Positions 9,417 to 18,914 of a DNA stretch of 64,000 nt are shown here, piece by piece. This DNA comes from Novipirellula aureliae. GTDB lineage: Bacteria; Planctomycetota; Planctomycetia; Pirellulales; Pirellulaceae. Both the position numbers and the translations under genes were made by a program. Numbering within the stretch: the stretch's first letter is position 1; each line of letters begins with the position of its first letter. The notes under the pieces were generated by a model, which worked only from the letters and a program-made list of their open reading frames with translations, searched no databases and was not told where the DNA came from. The DNA lies in NCBI RefSeq assembly GCF_007860185.1, contig NZ_SJPY01000001.1, positions 705,132 through 769,131 of the forward strand. Direction: 5' to 3'.

Positions 9417-10705
9417 GCGATGCGGTCGTCCCTCCGACGAGACGGTTTCAATTCAAATCCGTTTTAGATGGGGCTTCAACGCTGGGGTGGTTGTTGCTGC
9501 GTGTGTTTTTGCTACCACTGCGTGTGATGCTAGCGATTCGGCGGTCGGCAACCGCTTCGTCCGTATCGTTGTTGCTGGTCGGTATCGTGACTCTCAATAT
9601 TTTATGGGGGTATCCATGGGTCGGGATTTTTTCGGCCTGCTTTTCGATGATGTTGATTGGTTTGGCGGTCAATTGGTTCATGATGCCGAAGTTAACGGTT
9701 GATTTTTCGCTTCCGCGTTCGGTGGAATCCGGGCACTCCTTTTCGCTATTGATGCATCTGAAGAATCGCCGCTCGCTGCCAGCTCTACAGCTAAGTGCCA
9801 GTTTTGACAAAAAAGAGTTGCGGTCCCTTTTTCGCGAGCGACGTTTGTTTGCCAAGGATGCTCCTCGGGAAAATCGGAGACGCCAGCGGTACGAGCTAAA
9901 CTCCGACCCTGTTTCCATACCGGTAATCGGTCCTGGTGAGCGAGCGTCGGTCGAAGCTTCTCTTCGTTTTTTGGATCGAGGTATCCACCCGTTGCCGCGA
10001 GTTTGCATTCGTTCTCATTTTCCGTTCTGCTTGTTCGAATCGACGACGCTTCATCCAAGTCAAGCGACGATTGCCGTGACACCTCGATTGATCGATGAAA
10101 GTAATGACACGGTTGCCGCCGGCCATTTGTCCGACCTTTCTCTCTGGGTGCGGCGATGTAATGCATTCGAAGCGTATGATTATGTTGGCAGTCGTGAGTA
10201 TCAGACGGGGATGCCCGTTCGACGATGGGACTTTTCTTCGTGGGCACGGCTAGGCCGCCCAATTATTCGCGAATTCCAATCACCTGGATCTCGCACTGCG
10301 GTAATCGTCGTCGATACCGCTGCCAATCAACCGTCCAGCCCGTCGAAGGTGGTGCTGTTCGATGAAGGGGTTGAGCGGGTTCTTTCGCTGGCTGCTACCG
10401 CCATCACTCAATTAAACCGTCAGCGGGTGGAGGCGCAATTGATCACGACGGATGAGGCCAACGAAGAATGGGACTCGGCCGTTGGGGGAGTGCGACATTC
10501 GAGTGAGATCGAAGCGATGTTGATCCAGTTAGCCCAAGCGCAGGTGACGCTCGAGAAACAGGCAGATGAACGGCTTCGTGAGATTGCCGAGCAGTTTCCG
10601 AATCTCCCCTACCTATTAATCACCAGTCGGCAAACAATCGCAGTGGAGTGCCGTACGCCGCAATGTCAAGTGATCAGAGTAGACATGGGGTCCGATTTTG
10701 TTTAG
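9413..10705 (+). CDS. DUF58 domain-containing membrane protein
   Basis: Starts with GTG overlapping the moxR stop (GTGA). Two N-terminal transmembrane segments (around residues 35-90, e.g. ATASSVSLLLVGIVTLNILW) are followed by an extracytoplasmic-type beta region. The conserved DUF58 core follows (YVGSREYQTGMPVRRWDFSS, then WARLGRPIIREFQ), and then a VWA-like Rossmann region (TAVIVVDTAANQPSS). DUF58 proteins pair with MoxR ATPases and are poorly characterised. The stop overlaps the convergent region before the metallophosphoesterase. Confidence 0.9.
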   Translation: MSDAVVPPTRRFQFKSVLDGASTLGWLLLRVFLLPLRVMLAIRRSATASSVSLLLVGIVTLNILWGYPWVGIFSACFSMMLIGLAVNWFMMPKLTVDFSLPRSVESGHSFSLLMHLKNRRSLPALQLSASFDKKELRSLFRERRLFAKDAPRENRRRQRYELNSDPVSIPVIGPGERASVEASLRFLDRGIHPLPRVCIRSHFPFCLFESTTLHPSQATIAVTPRLIDESNDTVAAGHLSDLSLWVRRCNAFEAYDYVGSREYQTGMPVRRWDFSSWARLGRPIIREFQSPGSRTAVIVVDTAANQPSSPSKVVLFDEGVERVLSLAATAITQLNRQRVEAQLITTDEANEEWDSAVGGVRHSSEIEAMLIQLAQAQVTLEKQADERLREIAEQFPNLPYLLITSRQTIAVECRTPQCQVIRVDMGSDFV

Positions 10706-10731
10706 ATCGCGACGGTGATCGAGAGCTCCTT

Positions 10732-11559
10732 TTATCGCAGCGAGCGAACTTTGAGCTCTGCGGTATCGACTTCGATAACGGCTTCCATTTGCGGTTTGCC
10801 GTAGATCGATCCGCCAGTGTGAACCGTCAAGTTATCGCTGATGTTGGCGATGCCGTGATGATGAGTATGCCCACACAGCACTGTCCATTTGCAATCGGGC
10901 CGCGTGGGGCAAAATTCGCGAAGCATTTTCCCGATGCTGCCGCAGACAAAAAAGGGTGCCCAAAATTCATCGGTCGTTCGTCCCTCGTACCAACAAGCTT
11001 CCGAAAAGGGGGGGATATGGGTAGCGATCAGAACTTGCTGTGCGTCCACGGGGATCGCTTCGAGTTTAATGCGTAGCCGTTCGGCGGACTCCTCGCCTTC
11101 GCGTTGCAATCGTGATTTCCAGTCTGCCGGATCGGTTAGCCGAAAATCATTGATGTTCTCAAAATCGCGAAGCTTGATTGGCGACTGCTCATAGTTACCA
11201 ACCGTTGCATCACCCCATCCATCGTCGCCGACGATGTAGACATTTCCTTTCAACTTGATTGGCCCGCAATCGGTCAGGTAGAACAGACGCTCTTTTTGCC
11301 GGCATAGCGAAATGAGTTGTTGGCGAGTTTCCGCGATCGAGCGTCGATAGAAGTCGTGGTTGCCGAGCACGAAGTAGATAGGCAACTCAAACGAGTTGGC
11401 CAAGCGAAGGAGTTGTAATCCAACGTCATCCCCTTCGGACAAGTCGCCTGTGATTAGAATGGCGTCGCCGCGGACTGCGGCGTTTGATTCGAACCACGAT
11501 TGCCAAGCGTCGACGTCGGCATGATCAAAATGGGGATCCGTCGTCCACGCGATTCGCAT
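10732..11559 (-). CDS. Calcineurin-like metallophosphoesterase
   Basis: All five phosphoesterase blocks are visible: DPHFDH near residue 9, GDLSEGDD, GNHDFYRR, ATHIPPF and CGHTHHHG. These form a dinuclear metal centre that hydrolyses phosphomono- or diesters. I start at ATG 11559 (MRIAWTTDPHFDH), which puts block I at the normal place; the longer frame adds a non-homologous N-terminus that runs towards metK. About 275 residues, no signal peptide, so cytoplasmic. Substrate cannot be read from sequence. It is downstream of metK on the same strand, about 70 bp away. Confidence 0.9.
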   Translation of the reverse strand: MRIAWTTDPHFDHADVDAWQSWFESNAAVRGDAILITGDLSEGDDVGLQLLRLANSFELPIYFVLGNHDFYRRSIAETRQQLISLCRQKERLFYLTDCGPIKLKGNVYIVGDDGWGDATVGNYEQSPIKLRDFENINDFRLTDPADWKSRLQREGEESAERLRIKLEAIPVDAQQVLIATHIPPFSEACWYEGRTTDEFWAPFFVCGSIGKMLREFCPTRPDCKWTVLCGHTHHHGIANISDNLTVHTGGSIYGKPQMEAVIEVDTAELKVRSLR

Positions 11560-11627
11560 TAAGAGATTCCTAGTGCATCGTCTAACTCGTCCGCTACGGT
11601 CTACTTGAAGGCTAAGCGGACAAAGCG

Positions 11628-12809
11628 CTAGGCGGTTGCTGCGGCACTCGCCGCTTCGGCCAAGGCTTCTGCTTTGTCGGTCTTTTCCCATGTGAACGCG
11701 TCGCCTTCGCGACCAAAGTGTCCGCCAGCACTGGTTTGACGGAAAATGGGGCGACGAAGCTGCAAATGCTCGATGATACCCGATGGGGTCAACGGGAAAT
11801 GTTCTCGGACCAATTCGCAGAGTTTCGAGTCCGCAATTTTGCCCGTGCCTTCGGTATCGACATGCACGCTAACCGGTTCGGTCACGCCGATTGCATACGC
11901 CAATTGGACTTCGCAGCGTTCCGCCAATCCCGATGCAACAATGTTTTTGGCAACATAGCGGGCCATGTAAGCGGCACTGCGATCGACCTTGGTCGAATCC
12001 TTGCCACTGAAAGCGCCGCCACCGTGACGTCCCCATCCACCGTAGGTATCGACAATGATCTTGCGGCCCGTCAAGCCACAATCGCCGTGCGGTCCGCCGA
12101 CCACGAAGCGGCCTGTGGGGTTGATGTGATACTTGATGTCGCCTTTATCGAGTTCCGCTGGGATCGATGGTTTGATAACCTTTTCGATGATGAATTTGCG
12201 AATCTCTTCGTTGGTGACATCCTCGTTGTGCTGAGCACTGACGACGACGGTGTCGATCCGAACGGGAGTCGAACCTTCGTATTCGACGGTGACTTGCGAC
12301 TTGTTGTCGGGACGCAGCCAATCCACTTCCTTCTTGAAGCGAGCTTCGGTAATTCGATTGATGATTCGGTGTGACAGAGCGATCGGAAGTGGCATCCGTT
12401 CGGGCGTGTCTTTGCAGGCATAACCAAACATCAAACCTTGGTCGCCCGCACCGACTTCCTTACCGCTGGAGTCGTCGGAGTTGACACCTTGTGCGATGTC
12501 GGGGCTTTGCGTGTCGAGCGAAACCATGACCGCACACGTTTTTCCACAGATTCCGAACTCGTCATCGGTATAGCCAACTTCGTTGATCACTTCGCGGATC
12601 ACATCGGCGTACTGGACGACGGCTTTGGTGGAGATTTCGCCTGCGACGACAACCATTCCAGTCGTGACCATCGTTTCACAGGCGACGCGGCTAAGCGGAT
12701 CTTGCTTGAGAAGTGCATCTAGAATCCCATCCGAGATCCGATCGGCCAACTTATCAGGGTGGCCCATACTAACGGATTCACTAGTAAAAAGATAATTCGC
12801 GTCGCTCAC
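11628..12809 (-). CDS. metK: S-adenosylmethionine synthetase
   Basis: Makes S-adenosylmethionine from methionine and ATP. Signatures include [20 protein letters not shown] at the N-terminus (methionine/ATP-binding), the hexapeptide-like [12 protein letters not shown], the glycine-rich [19 protein letters not shown], and a C-terminal [15 protein letters not shown]. The start is GTG 12809 (VSDANYLF), because a GGAGAG lies about 6 bases upstream and the family begins this way; the longer frame from ATG 12839 reads through the ribosome binding site. 393 residues, as expected. A stable hairpin lies just upstream. Confidence 0.96.
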   Translation of the reverse strand: MSDANYLFTSESVSMGHPDKLADRISDGILDALLKQDPLSRVACETMVTTGMVVVAGEISTKAVVQYADVIREVINEVGYTDDEFGICGKTCAVMVSLDTQSPDIAQGVNSDDSSGKEVGAGDQGLMFGYACKDTPERMPLPIALSHRIINRITEARFKKEVDWLRPDNKSQVTVEYEGSTPVRIDTVVVSAQHNEDVTNEEIRKFIIEKVIKPSIPAELDKGDIKYHINPTGRFVVGGPHGDCGLTGRKIIVDTYGGWGRHGGGAFSGKDSTKVDRSAAYMARYVAKNIVASGLAERCEVQLAYAIGVTEPVSVHVDTEGTGKIADSKLCELVREHFPLTPSGIIEHLQLRRPIFRQTSAGGHFGREGDAFTWEKTDKAEALAEAASAAATA

Positions 12810-12842
12810 GTGGTTCTCTCCGCAGGGTAAACTGTTCACAAT

Positions 12843-12886
12843 CCAATGGAACGTTCCTGCGAATCGCAGAATCCAACGTTCATTGG
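12843..12886 (-). promoter_or_regulatory. Nested hairpin in the metK 5' leader
   Basis: Outer arms CCAATGGAACGTT (12843-12855) and AACGTTCATTGG (12875-12886) pair with one bulge. Inside is a second small stem (CTGCGA/TCGCAG). The structure lies 34 bases upstream of the metK start. It does not match a SAM riboswitch that I recognise, so the role is open: leader structure, operator or dispersed palindrome. Confidence 0.45.
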
Positions 12887-13022
12887 TCTAGGAGTGTTTT
12901 GTATCAACCCAATAAAGTAGTTGTCTTCCGCTGTCCTGAAAACCACCAATAGGACTGGGAAACGTTTTTCCGGTCAAAAATTGATTTTATTACACTTTTT
13001 TACGTTCCACGTATTGCTCGGC

Positions 13023-14090
13023 ATGTCTGTTTCACCGAATCGCTCGACGGTTGCTACTGGATTGACGGTTTCCGCAATCATCCCGCCTGAAGGGGGCGAC
13101 ATTGATTTGGGAAGGCGTCCGCTGCCCGCGCTCTTGATGTCGCTCATTTTTCATGTTGTGCTTCTAACCATTCTGGGGATTCTTTGGTCAAAAAGCTCCT
13201 CGGGAACGGGTGACGAAGTCAACCGCTCGGTCGGGATTGCAATGGTCCATCGGTTGCCGGACCGGGACCGCTACGTCGACGCCGCCGATTTGACCGAGTC
13301 GCAACACGCCAACGACGCTTCCGCCGCTGTGTCCTCCGATTCGGCGGCGACCAGTGCCGCGGCGGCGGCACCCGCAAACTTGGCACCGCCAATCGATTTG
13401 ACAGGTATTCTTAGCGAGATCCATTCGACACCGACCCCCATTTCTGCGGCCGGATTGGCTGGGGAATCCAAGCTGGATGGCGATTCGTTTGCAGCAAGGC
13501 CCGCATCGGGCACCGACGGGGATCCTAACCGCACCACGACGTCCGTATTTGGTGTATCCGGCAGCGGTTCGCGTTTCGTTTATGTCTTCGATCGCTCCGA
13601 TAGTATGAATGCCAACGGAGCGCTACCGCTAAGGGCTGCGAAAAAGGAACTGATGATCAGTTTGAAAACGTTAAGTGAACGCCAGCAGTTCCAGCTCATC
13701 TTTTACAACCAAATGCCGAAGCCGTTTCAAATCTCCGGCATGCCGCAAGGATTGATGCTTGGTGAAGAAGCCATTCTCGAGCGAGCCGCTCGCTATGTCG
13801 ATTCGATTACGGCCTATGGCGGTACGGAACACTTCAGCGCGATCAGTATGGCGTTGCGACTTGGCCCCGACGTGATCTTCTTTTTGACCGATGCTCGAAT
13901 CCCTCGGCTATCGACTTCACAGCTCGCTGAAATTCGCCGCCGCGCCGAACGTAGCGGCACGACGATTCACGCGATTGAATTTGGGTCCGAACCTGTAGCA
14001 CCGAGCGACAGTTTTCTGCGAGACTTGGCATCACAGAATAGCGGGCTTTATAACTATGTCGATATTCGATCTCTGAAATTGTCACCATGA
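13023..14090 (+). CDS. VWA-domain membrane protein
   Basis: The start is put at ATG 13023 (MSVSPNRS); an in-frame ATG at 12921 would add 34 residues that look like translated leader. One transmembrane helix (LPALLMSLIFHVVLLTILGI, ~residues 36-58) is followed by an Ala/Ser-rich linker and a C-terminal von Willebrand A domain. The metal-site sequence is VYVFDRSDSMNANG (DxSxS), and a later YGGTEHFSAI supplies the conserved Thr. The helix-linker-VWA layout is common in planctomycetes. The stop overlaps the next start (ATGA), indicating a two-gene operon. Confidence 0.88.
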   Translation: MSVSPNRSTVATGLTVSAIIPPEGGDIDLGRRPLPALLMSLIFHVVLLTILGILWSKSSSGTGDEVNRSVGIAMVHRLPDRDRYVDAADLTESQHANDASAAVSSDSAATSAAAAAPANLAPPIDLTGILSEIHSTPTPISAAGLAGESKLDGDSFAARPASGTDGDPNRTTTSVFGVSGSGSRFVYVFDRSDSMNANGALPLRAAKKELMISLKTLSERQQFQLIFYNQMPKPFQISGMPQGLMLGEEAILERAARYVDSITAYGGTEHFSAISMALRLGPDVIFFLTDARIPRLSTSQLAEIRRRAERSGTTIHAIEFGSEPVAPSDSFLRDLASQNSGLYNYVDIRSLKLSP

Positions 14091-14998
14091 TAGCTGCTCG
14101 TAACAACTTTATTTCTGTCCTTGCCTTTCTGTTTGGGATATCTGTTTGTGTTAGCGCGAAGGCACAAGACAAGGTGTGGCTAGAGCCGAAACCGTCTTCT
14201 GGCCAACCAAGCGGTTGGTATCCGCAAACCATTGAAATACTGGCGGGAGACGTCATCGAGTTTGATGCAAGTCGGTTCACCATTCGCACGGCGGCTGATC
14301 AACAAGAAAGATCTTTTGCCGCCAATCGGGTTCTGTGGATTGAACCAGAAAAACTTGGTGAGAAGCAAACATTGGGCACCGAGCTGTTCGAACAGCGGAA
14401 GTTCAATGAATCACTTTTTGCGTTGCTGGACGCGTTGAAGGAGCGGCCACCGATTTGGCGGCAGCAGTGGTTGTCGATGATGGCGGCACAGGCTGCGTGG
14501 CGAAGTGGCCGTAGTAAGATCGCGTTAGAACTCGTCAGCCAACTCGACCGACGACCTCTTCCCCCGCTGAGCACCGCGTGGCTTCCTATCGCTTGGCAAA
14601 GCGGGCGAGTCGAACGCGAAGCATTCGATGCAGCCACCGAGCGAATCGATGACCCATCATCGGCCGTCCGCTTGGTAGCCAGTAGTTGGCTATTGTCATC
14701 GAGTGATCGTGCGCAAGCGACGAAAACGCTTTCGGCACTCCGTCGTGACGCCCAGCGACCCGAGATCGCTAAGTTGGCCGAGTTCGTTTTACTTAGGACC
14801 CTCTCACCGCAGGTGTTTTCGATGCAAGTGGAGCGTTGGCAAGAGCGGCTCGATTCAACACCGATGGTTTTACAAGTCGGCCCGACATTGACGATGATCG
14901 AACGGCTAAAAGGTGCAGGCAGCTCGAATGTCGCCATCGCAAAGCGGCTAGAGTTGTCGCTCCGTCTAACGCCTCCGCATCCCCATCCCGACCTTTGA
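14087..14998 (+). CDS. Secreted helical-repeat protein, partner of the VWA protein
   Basis: Overlaps the VWA gene by four bases. The N-terminal signal peptide is FISVLAFLFGISVCVSAKA before QDK. After a short beta region (IEILAGDVIEFDASRFTI) the protein is helical, with TPR-like periodicity (ELFEQRKFNESLFALLDALK and following). I know no named family. Coupling with the VWA gene suggests a joint envelope function. Confidence 0.8.
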   Translation: MIAARNNFISVLAFLFGISVCVSAKAQDKVWLEPKPSSGQPSGWYPQTIEILAGDVIEFDASRFTIRTAADQQERSFAANRVLWIEPEKLGEKQTLGTELFEQRKFNESLFALLDALKERPPIWRQQWLSMMAAQAAWRSGRSKIALELVSQLDRRPLPPLSTAWLPIAWQSGRVEREAFDAATERIDDPSSAVRLVASSWLLSSSDRAQATKTLSALRRDAQRPEIAKLAEFVLLRTLSPQVFSMQVERWQERLDSTPMVLQVGPTLTMIERLKGAGSSNVAIAKRLELSLRLTPPHPHPDL

Positions 14999-15136
14999 AC
15001 TTCGCTGCAATGTCGCTCAGGTCTCCGAGCTGACAGCAGAGTGACAATCGCTGCGAAATACCCCCCAAGGCGGTGGCGCCCATCGCATCCCCTTGCACGG
15101 CAGCAGCCTCGTAACGAGTTGATGCGTGAACTAGCG

Positions 15137-15976
15137 TCACTTCACGATGTTCTGCCAACCAAAGCGGAGATCGTCACGATGTTTGTCGATCGCCTTGTTT
15201 AGCTTCGTTACGATGTTGTCGTTTTGCTTTTCGACAAAACGCTCGACGATCACTTCCTGCATCACTTCACCCCATGCCTCAGCCATATCACCACCCACAT
15301 GGCTGACCCTGTCCACCTCGAAGCTAACCAGTTTAAGTTTGGCGTTTTCAATGTTTGGATCAACCACCAGAACGGGAGGGATTTGCAGATAGTCGACATG
15401 GAATCCAATCGTTGACACCAAGTTCAATCGCACTCGCATTTTTCCGCTTACGGTAACGCTATACAGTTTCACCCCATAATTCCAACGCTGCACGCGAGCG
15501 GTGAAGTGCATCGGCGTCTCGGTGGTCGCATCGATTCGCCAACGCGTGTCTTTGGTTTGGGCGTCTTCCGTGCGGGTGACGCGGTGGACCGTCGTAAAAA
15601 GCGACTTGGGGGACGAGCCTTTCGGAAGCACGATCTCGTATTGAATCCAACGTCCATGATCGAGTTCTCGATAGCGACGATGCGTCTTTAGTTTGAATCC
15701 GTCAAGGCGTGTTTTCACGCCAGCCCAGACGCGCCGCGTATCGCCCCAATCCTTGTCCCCTTTGAAGACAGATGGGATGTACTTCATCGCAGTGGTTGCA
15801 AGCCATTGAACCGATTCACGAGCTTGCTGTTCGCTGATCTCATGCCCGCTGATCGCGATCGGTTCGTCGCTTTCAACAGGCTCGGATGCACGGGCGGATG
15901 TGCATGTCAAACCGATGAGTAACGATAGCAAAAGTAACGCTGCGCGGTGTGGAAGTAGACATCGTTGGTAAGGCAA
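15137..15976 (-). CDS. Secreted protein of unknown function
   Basis: A clear signal peptide (AALLLLSLLIGLTCTSARA, then SEPVES) leads a ~250-residue mature protein. It has a helical start (ISEQQARESVQWLATTAMKY), a beta-rich middle (RWIQYEIVLPKGSSP, KLYSVTVSGKMRVRLNLV) and a helical C-terminus. It looks like a periplasmic or exported protein of planctomycete type. It converges with the preceding secreted-protein gene. No catalytic motif is evident. Confidence 0.8.
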   Translation of the reverse strand: MPYQRCLLPHRAALLLLSLLIGLTCTSARASEPVESDEPIAISGHEISEQQARESVQWLATTAMKYIPSVFKGDKDWGDTRRVWAGVKTRLDGFKLKTHRRYRELDHGRWIQYEIVLPKGSSPKSLFTTVHRVTRTEDAQTKDTRWRIDATTETPMHFTARVQRWNYGVKLYSVTVSGKMRVRLNLVSTIGFHVDYLQIPPVLVVDPNIENAKLKLVSFEVDRVSHVGGDMAEAWGEVMQEVIVERFVEKQNDNIVTKLNKAIDKHRDDLRFGWQNIVK

Positions 15977-16296
15977 GCCAATCGTCCTGTCGCTGGTGAA
16001 GTTGCGCTATTTGAAAGTCGCGAAGCGATGATAGGCAATCGCCCCAGACGATCGTCCAAGGTCTACGTCGGACTCTACGGATTTGCGCCGGTTCGATGCA
16101 AGAGCGGTCCCGTCATGTCGACTCGTCGTGTAGACGAAATGAACGATGGAAACCATTCGGCACTACGGCGAATGATCCAGGCTTGCGTTGCGACGACGCC
16201 ATCTATTGCTTTCCGTGGGAGCCTCGTTCAGCGATTGTTTTGCAAATTCACGATGGGGACTGTTGTCATAAAATCGGTTCGATGCGGGAGATGAGC
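15977..16296. other. Intergenic stretch without supported gene
   Basis: About 320 bases between two minus-strand genes. Open frames here are arginine-rich and lack ribosome binding sites. I see no repeat or RNA gene. Confidence 0.4.
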
Positions 16297-16614
16297 TTAG
16301 TATCCGCGATAATATGTGTACGGTAAAACCACTTGAGTCCGCGGAGCTGCCATATTTGAAGGTCTTGAATACGCTTGACCTTGATAGCTTTGACGTTGAT
16401 AGTAGCGACGGCGTACAGCATTCCCATAAAAGTGGAATGGGCGGTACGGCCGGAGCTCGATCGGCGTCGATTGAATTTGCTGACGATAGGATCCTGTTGC
16501 GACGATCACCGGCGACCAACCGGGCTCAGCAGCAATCGCCTCGTTGTTAGATTGTGTCGCGGACGCAAATAGTAGCGTGACAATCATCGCAGCCAAGAAG
16601 TTACGTTTGTGCAT
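16297..16614 (-). CDS. Small secreted Tyr/Arg-rich protein
   Basis: A 105-residue product with a good signal peptide (FLAAMIVTLLFASATQS...AIAAEP). The short mature part is rich in Arg, Tyr and Gln (RPYRPFHFYGNAVRRRYYQR) and ends VVLPYTYYRGY. No domain recognised. The signal peptide and the length of the frame support a real gene. Confidence 0.65.
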   Translation of the reverse strand: MHKRNFLAAMIVTLLFASATQSNNEAIAAEPGWSPVIVATGSYRQQIQSTPIELRPYRPFHFYGNAVRRRYYQRQSYQGQAYSRPSNMAAPRTQVVLPYTYYRGY

Positions 16615-16735
16615 TCTTCCAGTCCTTATAAAACACCAGGCTTTCCCAAACTATGGATCCATACAATTATCGAAAAGCCGAGCCAATGCAAGTTCCCCGA
16701 TCGAAATTTCATAGGATTTCAGCAAGGGGGGGGCG

Positions 16736-17470
16736 ATGAATCGTCTTAAATCCACCCTAAGGACGGGAGTGATTGACAACAACCCGCCCAAGTCATCGAA
16801 TTCGATGAAAAAGAAATCGTCGATCGGCGCGATTTTGCTGGCGTTGTTGTTGGGAATCTATTCCTTCGCACAACCGGTCTTGAACCAGCATTTCGGTTGG
16901 GACCTGCCTGCGTTCAACGCCGGCAATTCTGCTCAAAACGCCGAAGCGTCAAAAGCAAGTGACGAGTCAAGCGATCGAACTTCGCGGCCTCCCACGGGTT
17001 CAGCGACGAAGTTGCCTGTACCATCAGAATCGGAAGCGGTCCCCGTAGCGTCAGCGGATGATCGTGTCGATGGTCCTGAGTTGCTTTACAAGATTTTGCA
17101 TGAAGTGTCCCCGCAGCGCTACCTGTCGCCCGCGGGGCTTCTGTACACGCCTGGTAGTGAGGAAGGGCATCGACTCGAGCATCTTCGACGGCACACCGCC
17201 GACATCCCCTCGCGGTCTGGCAGTCATGGTGTTTTCGATGGTGGAATGGAAGGGGCGCTCGAAACGATCGACAAGGCTTATGAGCGAGCCAAACGGGAGC
17301 AGCGAACAACGAAAACGGTGGATGATAATCGAACCATCTATACCGTCGATATGGGTGGACGGATCGGTTTTGTCGGCGGCCAGAACGGAAAGCGAAAAGG
17401 CAACCCGATGGCACGTCGTGTCCGTCTTGTCCTAGAAGGCAATCGATTCATCACCGCGTTTCCTCTGTAG
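16736..17470 (+). CDS. Membrane-anchored protein with BECR/EndoU-like C-terminal domain
   Basis: I take ATG 16736 because a run of G (GGGGGGG) sits just upstream as ribosome binding site; ATG 16805 is an alternative. A transmembrane anchor (SSIGAILLALLLGIYSFAQ, ~residues 28-47) is followed by a Ser/Ala linker. The C-terminal ~100 residues have HRLEHLRRHT, SGSHGVFDG, IYTVDMGGRIGFVGG and VRLVLEGNRFITAFPL. The His-rich helix followed by an antiparallel sheet ending in a VxLVxxGxxxITAFP strand resembles Barnase-EndoU-ColicinE5/D-RelE (BECR) nuclease-like domains. That is pattern inference only. A Zn-ribbon protein gene and a methyltransferase-like gene follow on the same strand. Confidence 0.75.
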   Translation: MNRLKSTLRTGVIDNNPPKSSNSMKKKSSIGAILLALLLGIYSFAQPVLNQHFGWDLPAFNAGNSAQNAEASKASDESSDRTSRPPTGSATKLPVPSESEAVPVASADDRVDGPELLYKILHEVSPQRYLSPAGLLYTPGSEEGHRLEHLRRHTADIPSRSGSHGVFDGGMEGALETIDKAYERAKREQRTTKTVDDNRTIYTVDMGGRIGFVGGQNGKRKGNPMARRVRLVLEGNRFITAFPL

Positions 17471-17534
17471 GTGAGTCCGATGCGAAGGTTATTTTTCTTG
17501 ACGCCTAACACCATTCTTCCCCGAGTAAGCCAGC

Positions 17535-17873
17535 ATGACACCGAAACATTCCATCGACTATTGTCCCATTTGTGGTGGCGGACTGTGCGGCGTTCGCATT
17601 TGTGGTCTTGATGAAACGACGCCTCATCCACACGGGTTGATCGTTTGCGACGAATGCGAAGCGATTTGGCTTGAGCCCGATATCTCGTCACCGTATCAAT
17701 ACCCAGACGCTGATGATTCCCGTTGTCCCATTTGCAGTCAACCACTTTGGGGGAATCAAAGCCACTGGGCCAACGAAAAAGAAGTGGAGCAGCTCGGATG
17801 GAAAGGGTACATCAATCCAACGTTGGATCCGATTGACGACGACGAAATGCCCGTCGATGGCGGCACCGTGTAA
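17535..17873 (+). CDS. Small double zinc-ribbon protein
   Basis: A 112-residue acidic protein with two zinc-binding segments: YCPICGG with VCDECEAIW, and RCPICSQPLW. The first two knuckles (CPIC...CDEC) form a complete zinc ribbon; the third CPIC has no obvious partner pair. The start is ATG 17535. Its stop directly abuts the start of the next gene. Function unknown. Confidence 0.78.
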   Translation: MTPKHSIDYCPICGGGLCGVRICGLDETTPHPHGLIVCDECEAIWLEPDISSPYQYPDADDSRCPICSQPLWGNQSHWANEKEVEQLGWKGYINPTLDPIDDDEMPVDGGTV

Positions 17874-18575
17874 ATGTCCCGACGCAAACGCAGCCGGTCG
17901 AGTGCGAACCGGCCATCTCCCAATCGACTCGAGCGGGTCATGATACCGTCATCGGTTGACCGCTATCCTATTCCGAGTGAAATTCGGTTGTGGATCATCG
18001 ATTCGCGTCAGCGTATCGAAGTGTTTCACGACCGCTGGGACCGACCGCAAATCGAACAATTCGTCGCGGCGGATTACGAGTTGGTCTATCAATCGATCGC
18101 TTGGATGCTTGATACCCAACCTCTTATAGGCAGCCGCTTTTTGGAATGGGGGTGCGGTTTTGCGGTTGTCAGCGCCTTGGCTTCGACCTTTCACTTGGAT
18201 GTGATTGGCATCGAAGCAGAAACCGAATTGCTGGAGCGAGCGAAGCAGATCGTCGCCGATTGGAAGGTCACGGTTGAATTGGTCACCGGCAATTTTTTGC
18301 CGCCTGGCAGCGAATCGTTGGCGGACGATCCGACGCTACCGAGTCTCGGGCACCAAGTCGCATCGGCGTACGATTCGATTGGTTTAGAACTCGACGATTT
18401 CGCTGTCGTCTACTCGTACCCATGGCCTGGCGAGGATGATTTTCACGAGCGAGTGTTTGCAAACTACGCAGCACCGGGAGCGATGTTGATGCAGTTCTGC
18501 GGTCCCAACGACGTCCGGCTGTGGCGGAAAGTTGGCGTTCAATGCTGTTCCGCAGGGAGGACAGAGCGACAATGA
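17874..18575 (+). CDS. Class I SAM-dependent methyltransferase-like protein
   Basis: The ATG follows the upstream stop with no gap. The SAM-binding motif I is FLEWGCGFAVVSALA (~residues 87-101), followed by IGIEAETELLERAKQIV, where the acidic residue would bind the ribose. A later FAVVYSYPWPGEDDFHERVF resembles the post-motif region. The Arg-rich N-terminus (SRRKRSRSS) is unusual. The C-terminus after LWRKV (VQCCSAGRTERQ) looks atypical and might be a frameshifted tail. Substrate unknown. Confidence 0.75.
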   Translation: MSRRKRSRSSANRPSPNRLERVMIPSSVDRYPIPSEIRLWIIDSRQRIEVFHDRWDRPQIEQFVAADYELVYQSIAWMLDTQPLIGSRFLEWGCGFAVVSALASTFHLDVIGIEAETELLERAKQIVADWKVTVELVTGNFLPPGSESLADDPTLPSLGHQVASAYDSIGLELDDFAVVYSYPWPGEDDFHERVFANYAAPGAMLMQFCGPNDVRLWRKVGVQCCSAGRTERQ

Positions 18576-18690
18576 CTTTGGGCATGTAACTTGCACTGGG
18601 ATTGGAGATCGGTGGTGGTTTCGCGCGAGATGAAATGTCTGGCGTCTCCTCTCTCTCTTACTTCAGTGACAAGGTGACAAGGTGACAACG

Positions 18691-18903
18691 ATGAATAAGA
18701 CGCAAGAGCAAGCAGAGCAGCCTAGCGAAGATCAGGGAGTTGTTGCCGAAATCAAGCAATCGATGACGGTCGACAAGGAAGTCCCGATCGATAAAAAAGT
18801 ACCCGGAGCGACATTTTCTCTCGTCGCTCTTTCTTATCTGGTCATTTTGATCATCGTCGCTTTCGTTCTCGCCGCGGTATTTTGGTCGTTTAGCGGTTCG
18901 TGA
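18691..18903 (+). CDS. Small single-span membrane protein
   Basis: A 70-residue protein with an acidic N-terminus and one C-terminal helix (LVALSYLVILIIVAFVLAAV). AAGG lies 9 bases before ATG 18691; a GTG at 18682 would add three residues. The leader has a triple GTGACAAG repeat (from about 18667). No family recognised. Confidence 0.55.
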   Translation: MNKTQEQAEQPSEDQGVVAEIKQSMTVDKEVPIDKKVPGATFSLVALSYLVILIIVAFVLAAVFWSFSGS

Positions 18904-18914
18904 TTCTTCGCTCA

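Noticed and set aside
14999..15136. Possible RNA gene between convergent genes
   Set aside because: Only weak stems can be drawn; nothing matches a known RNA.
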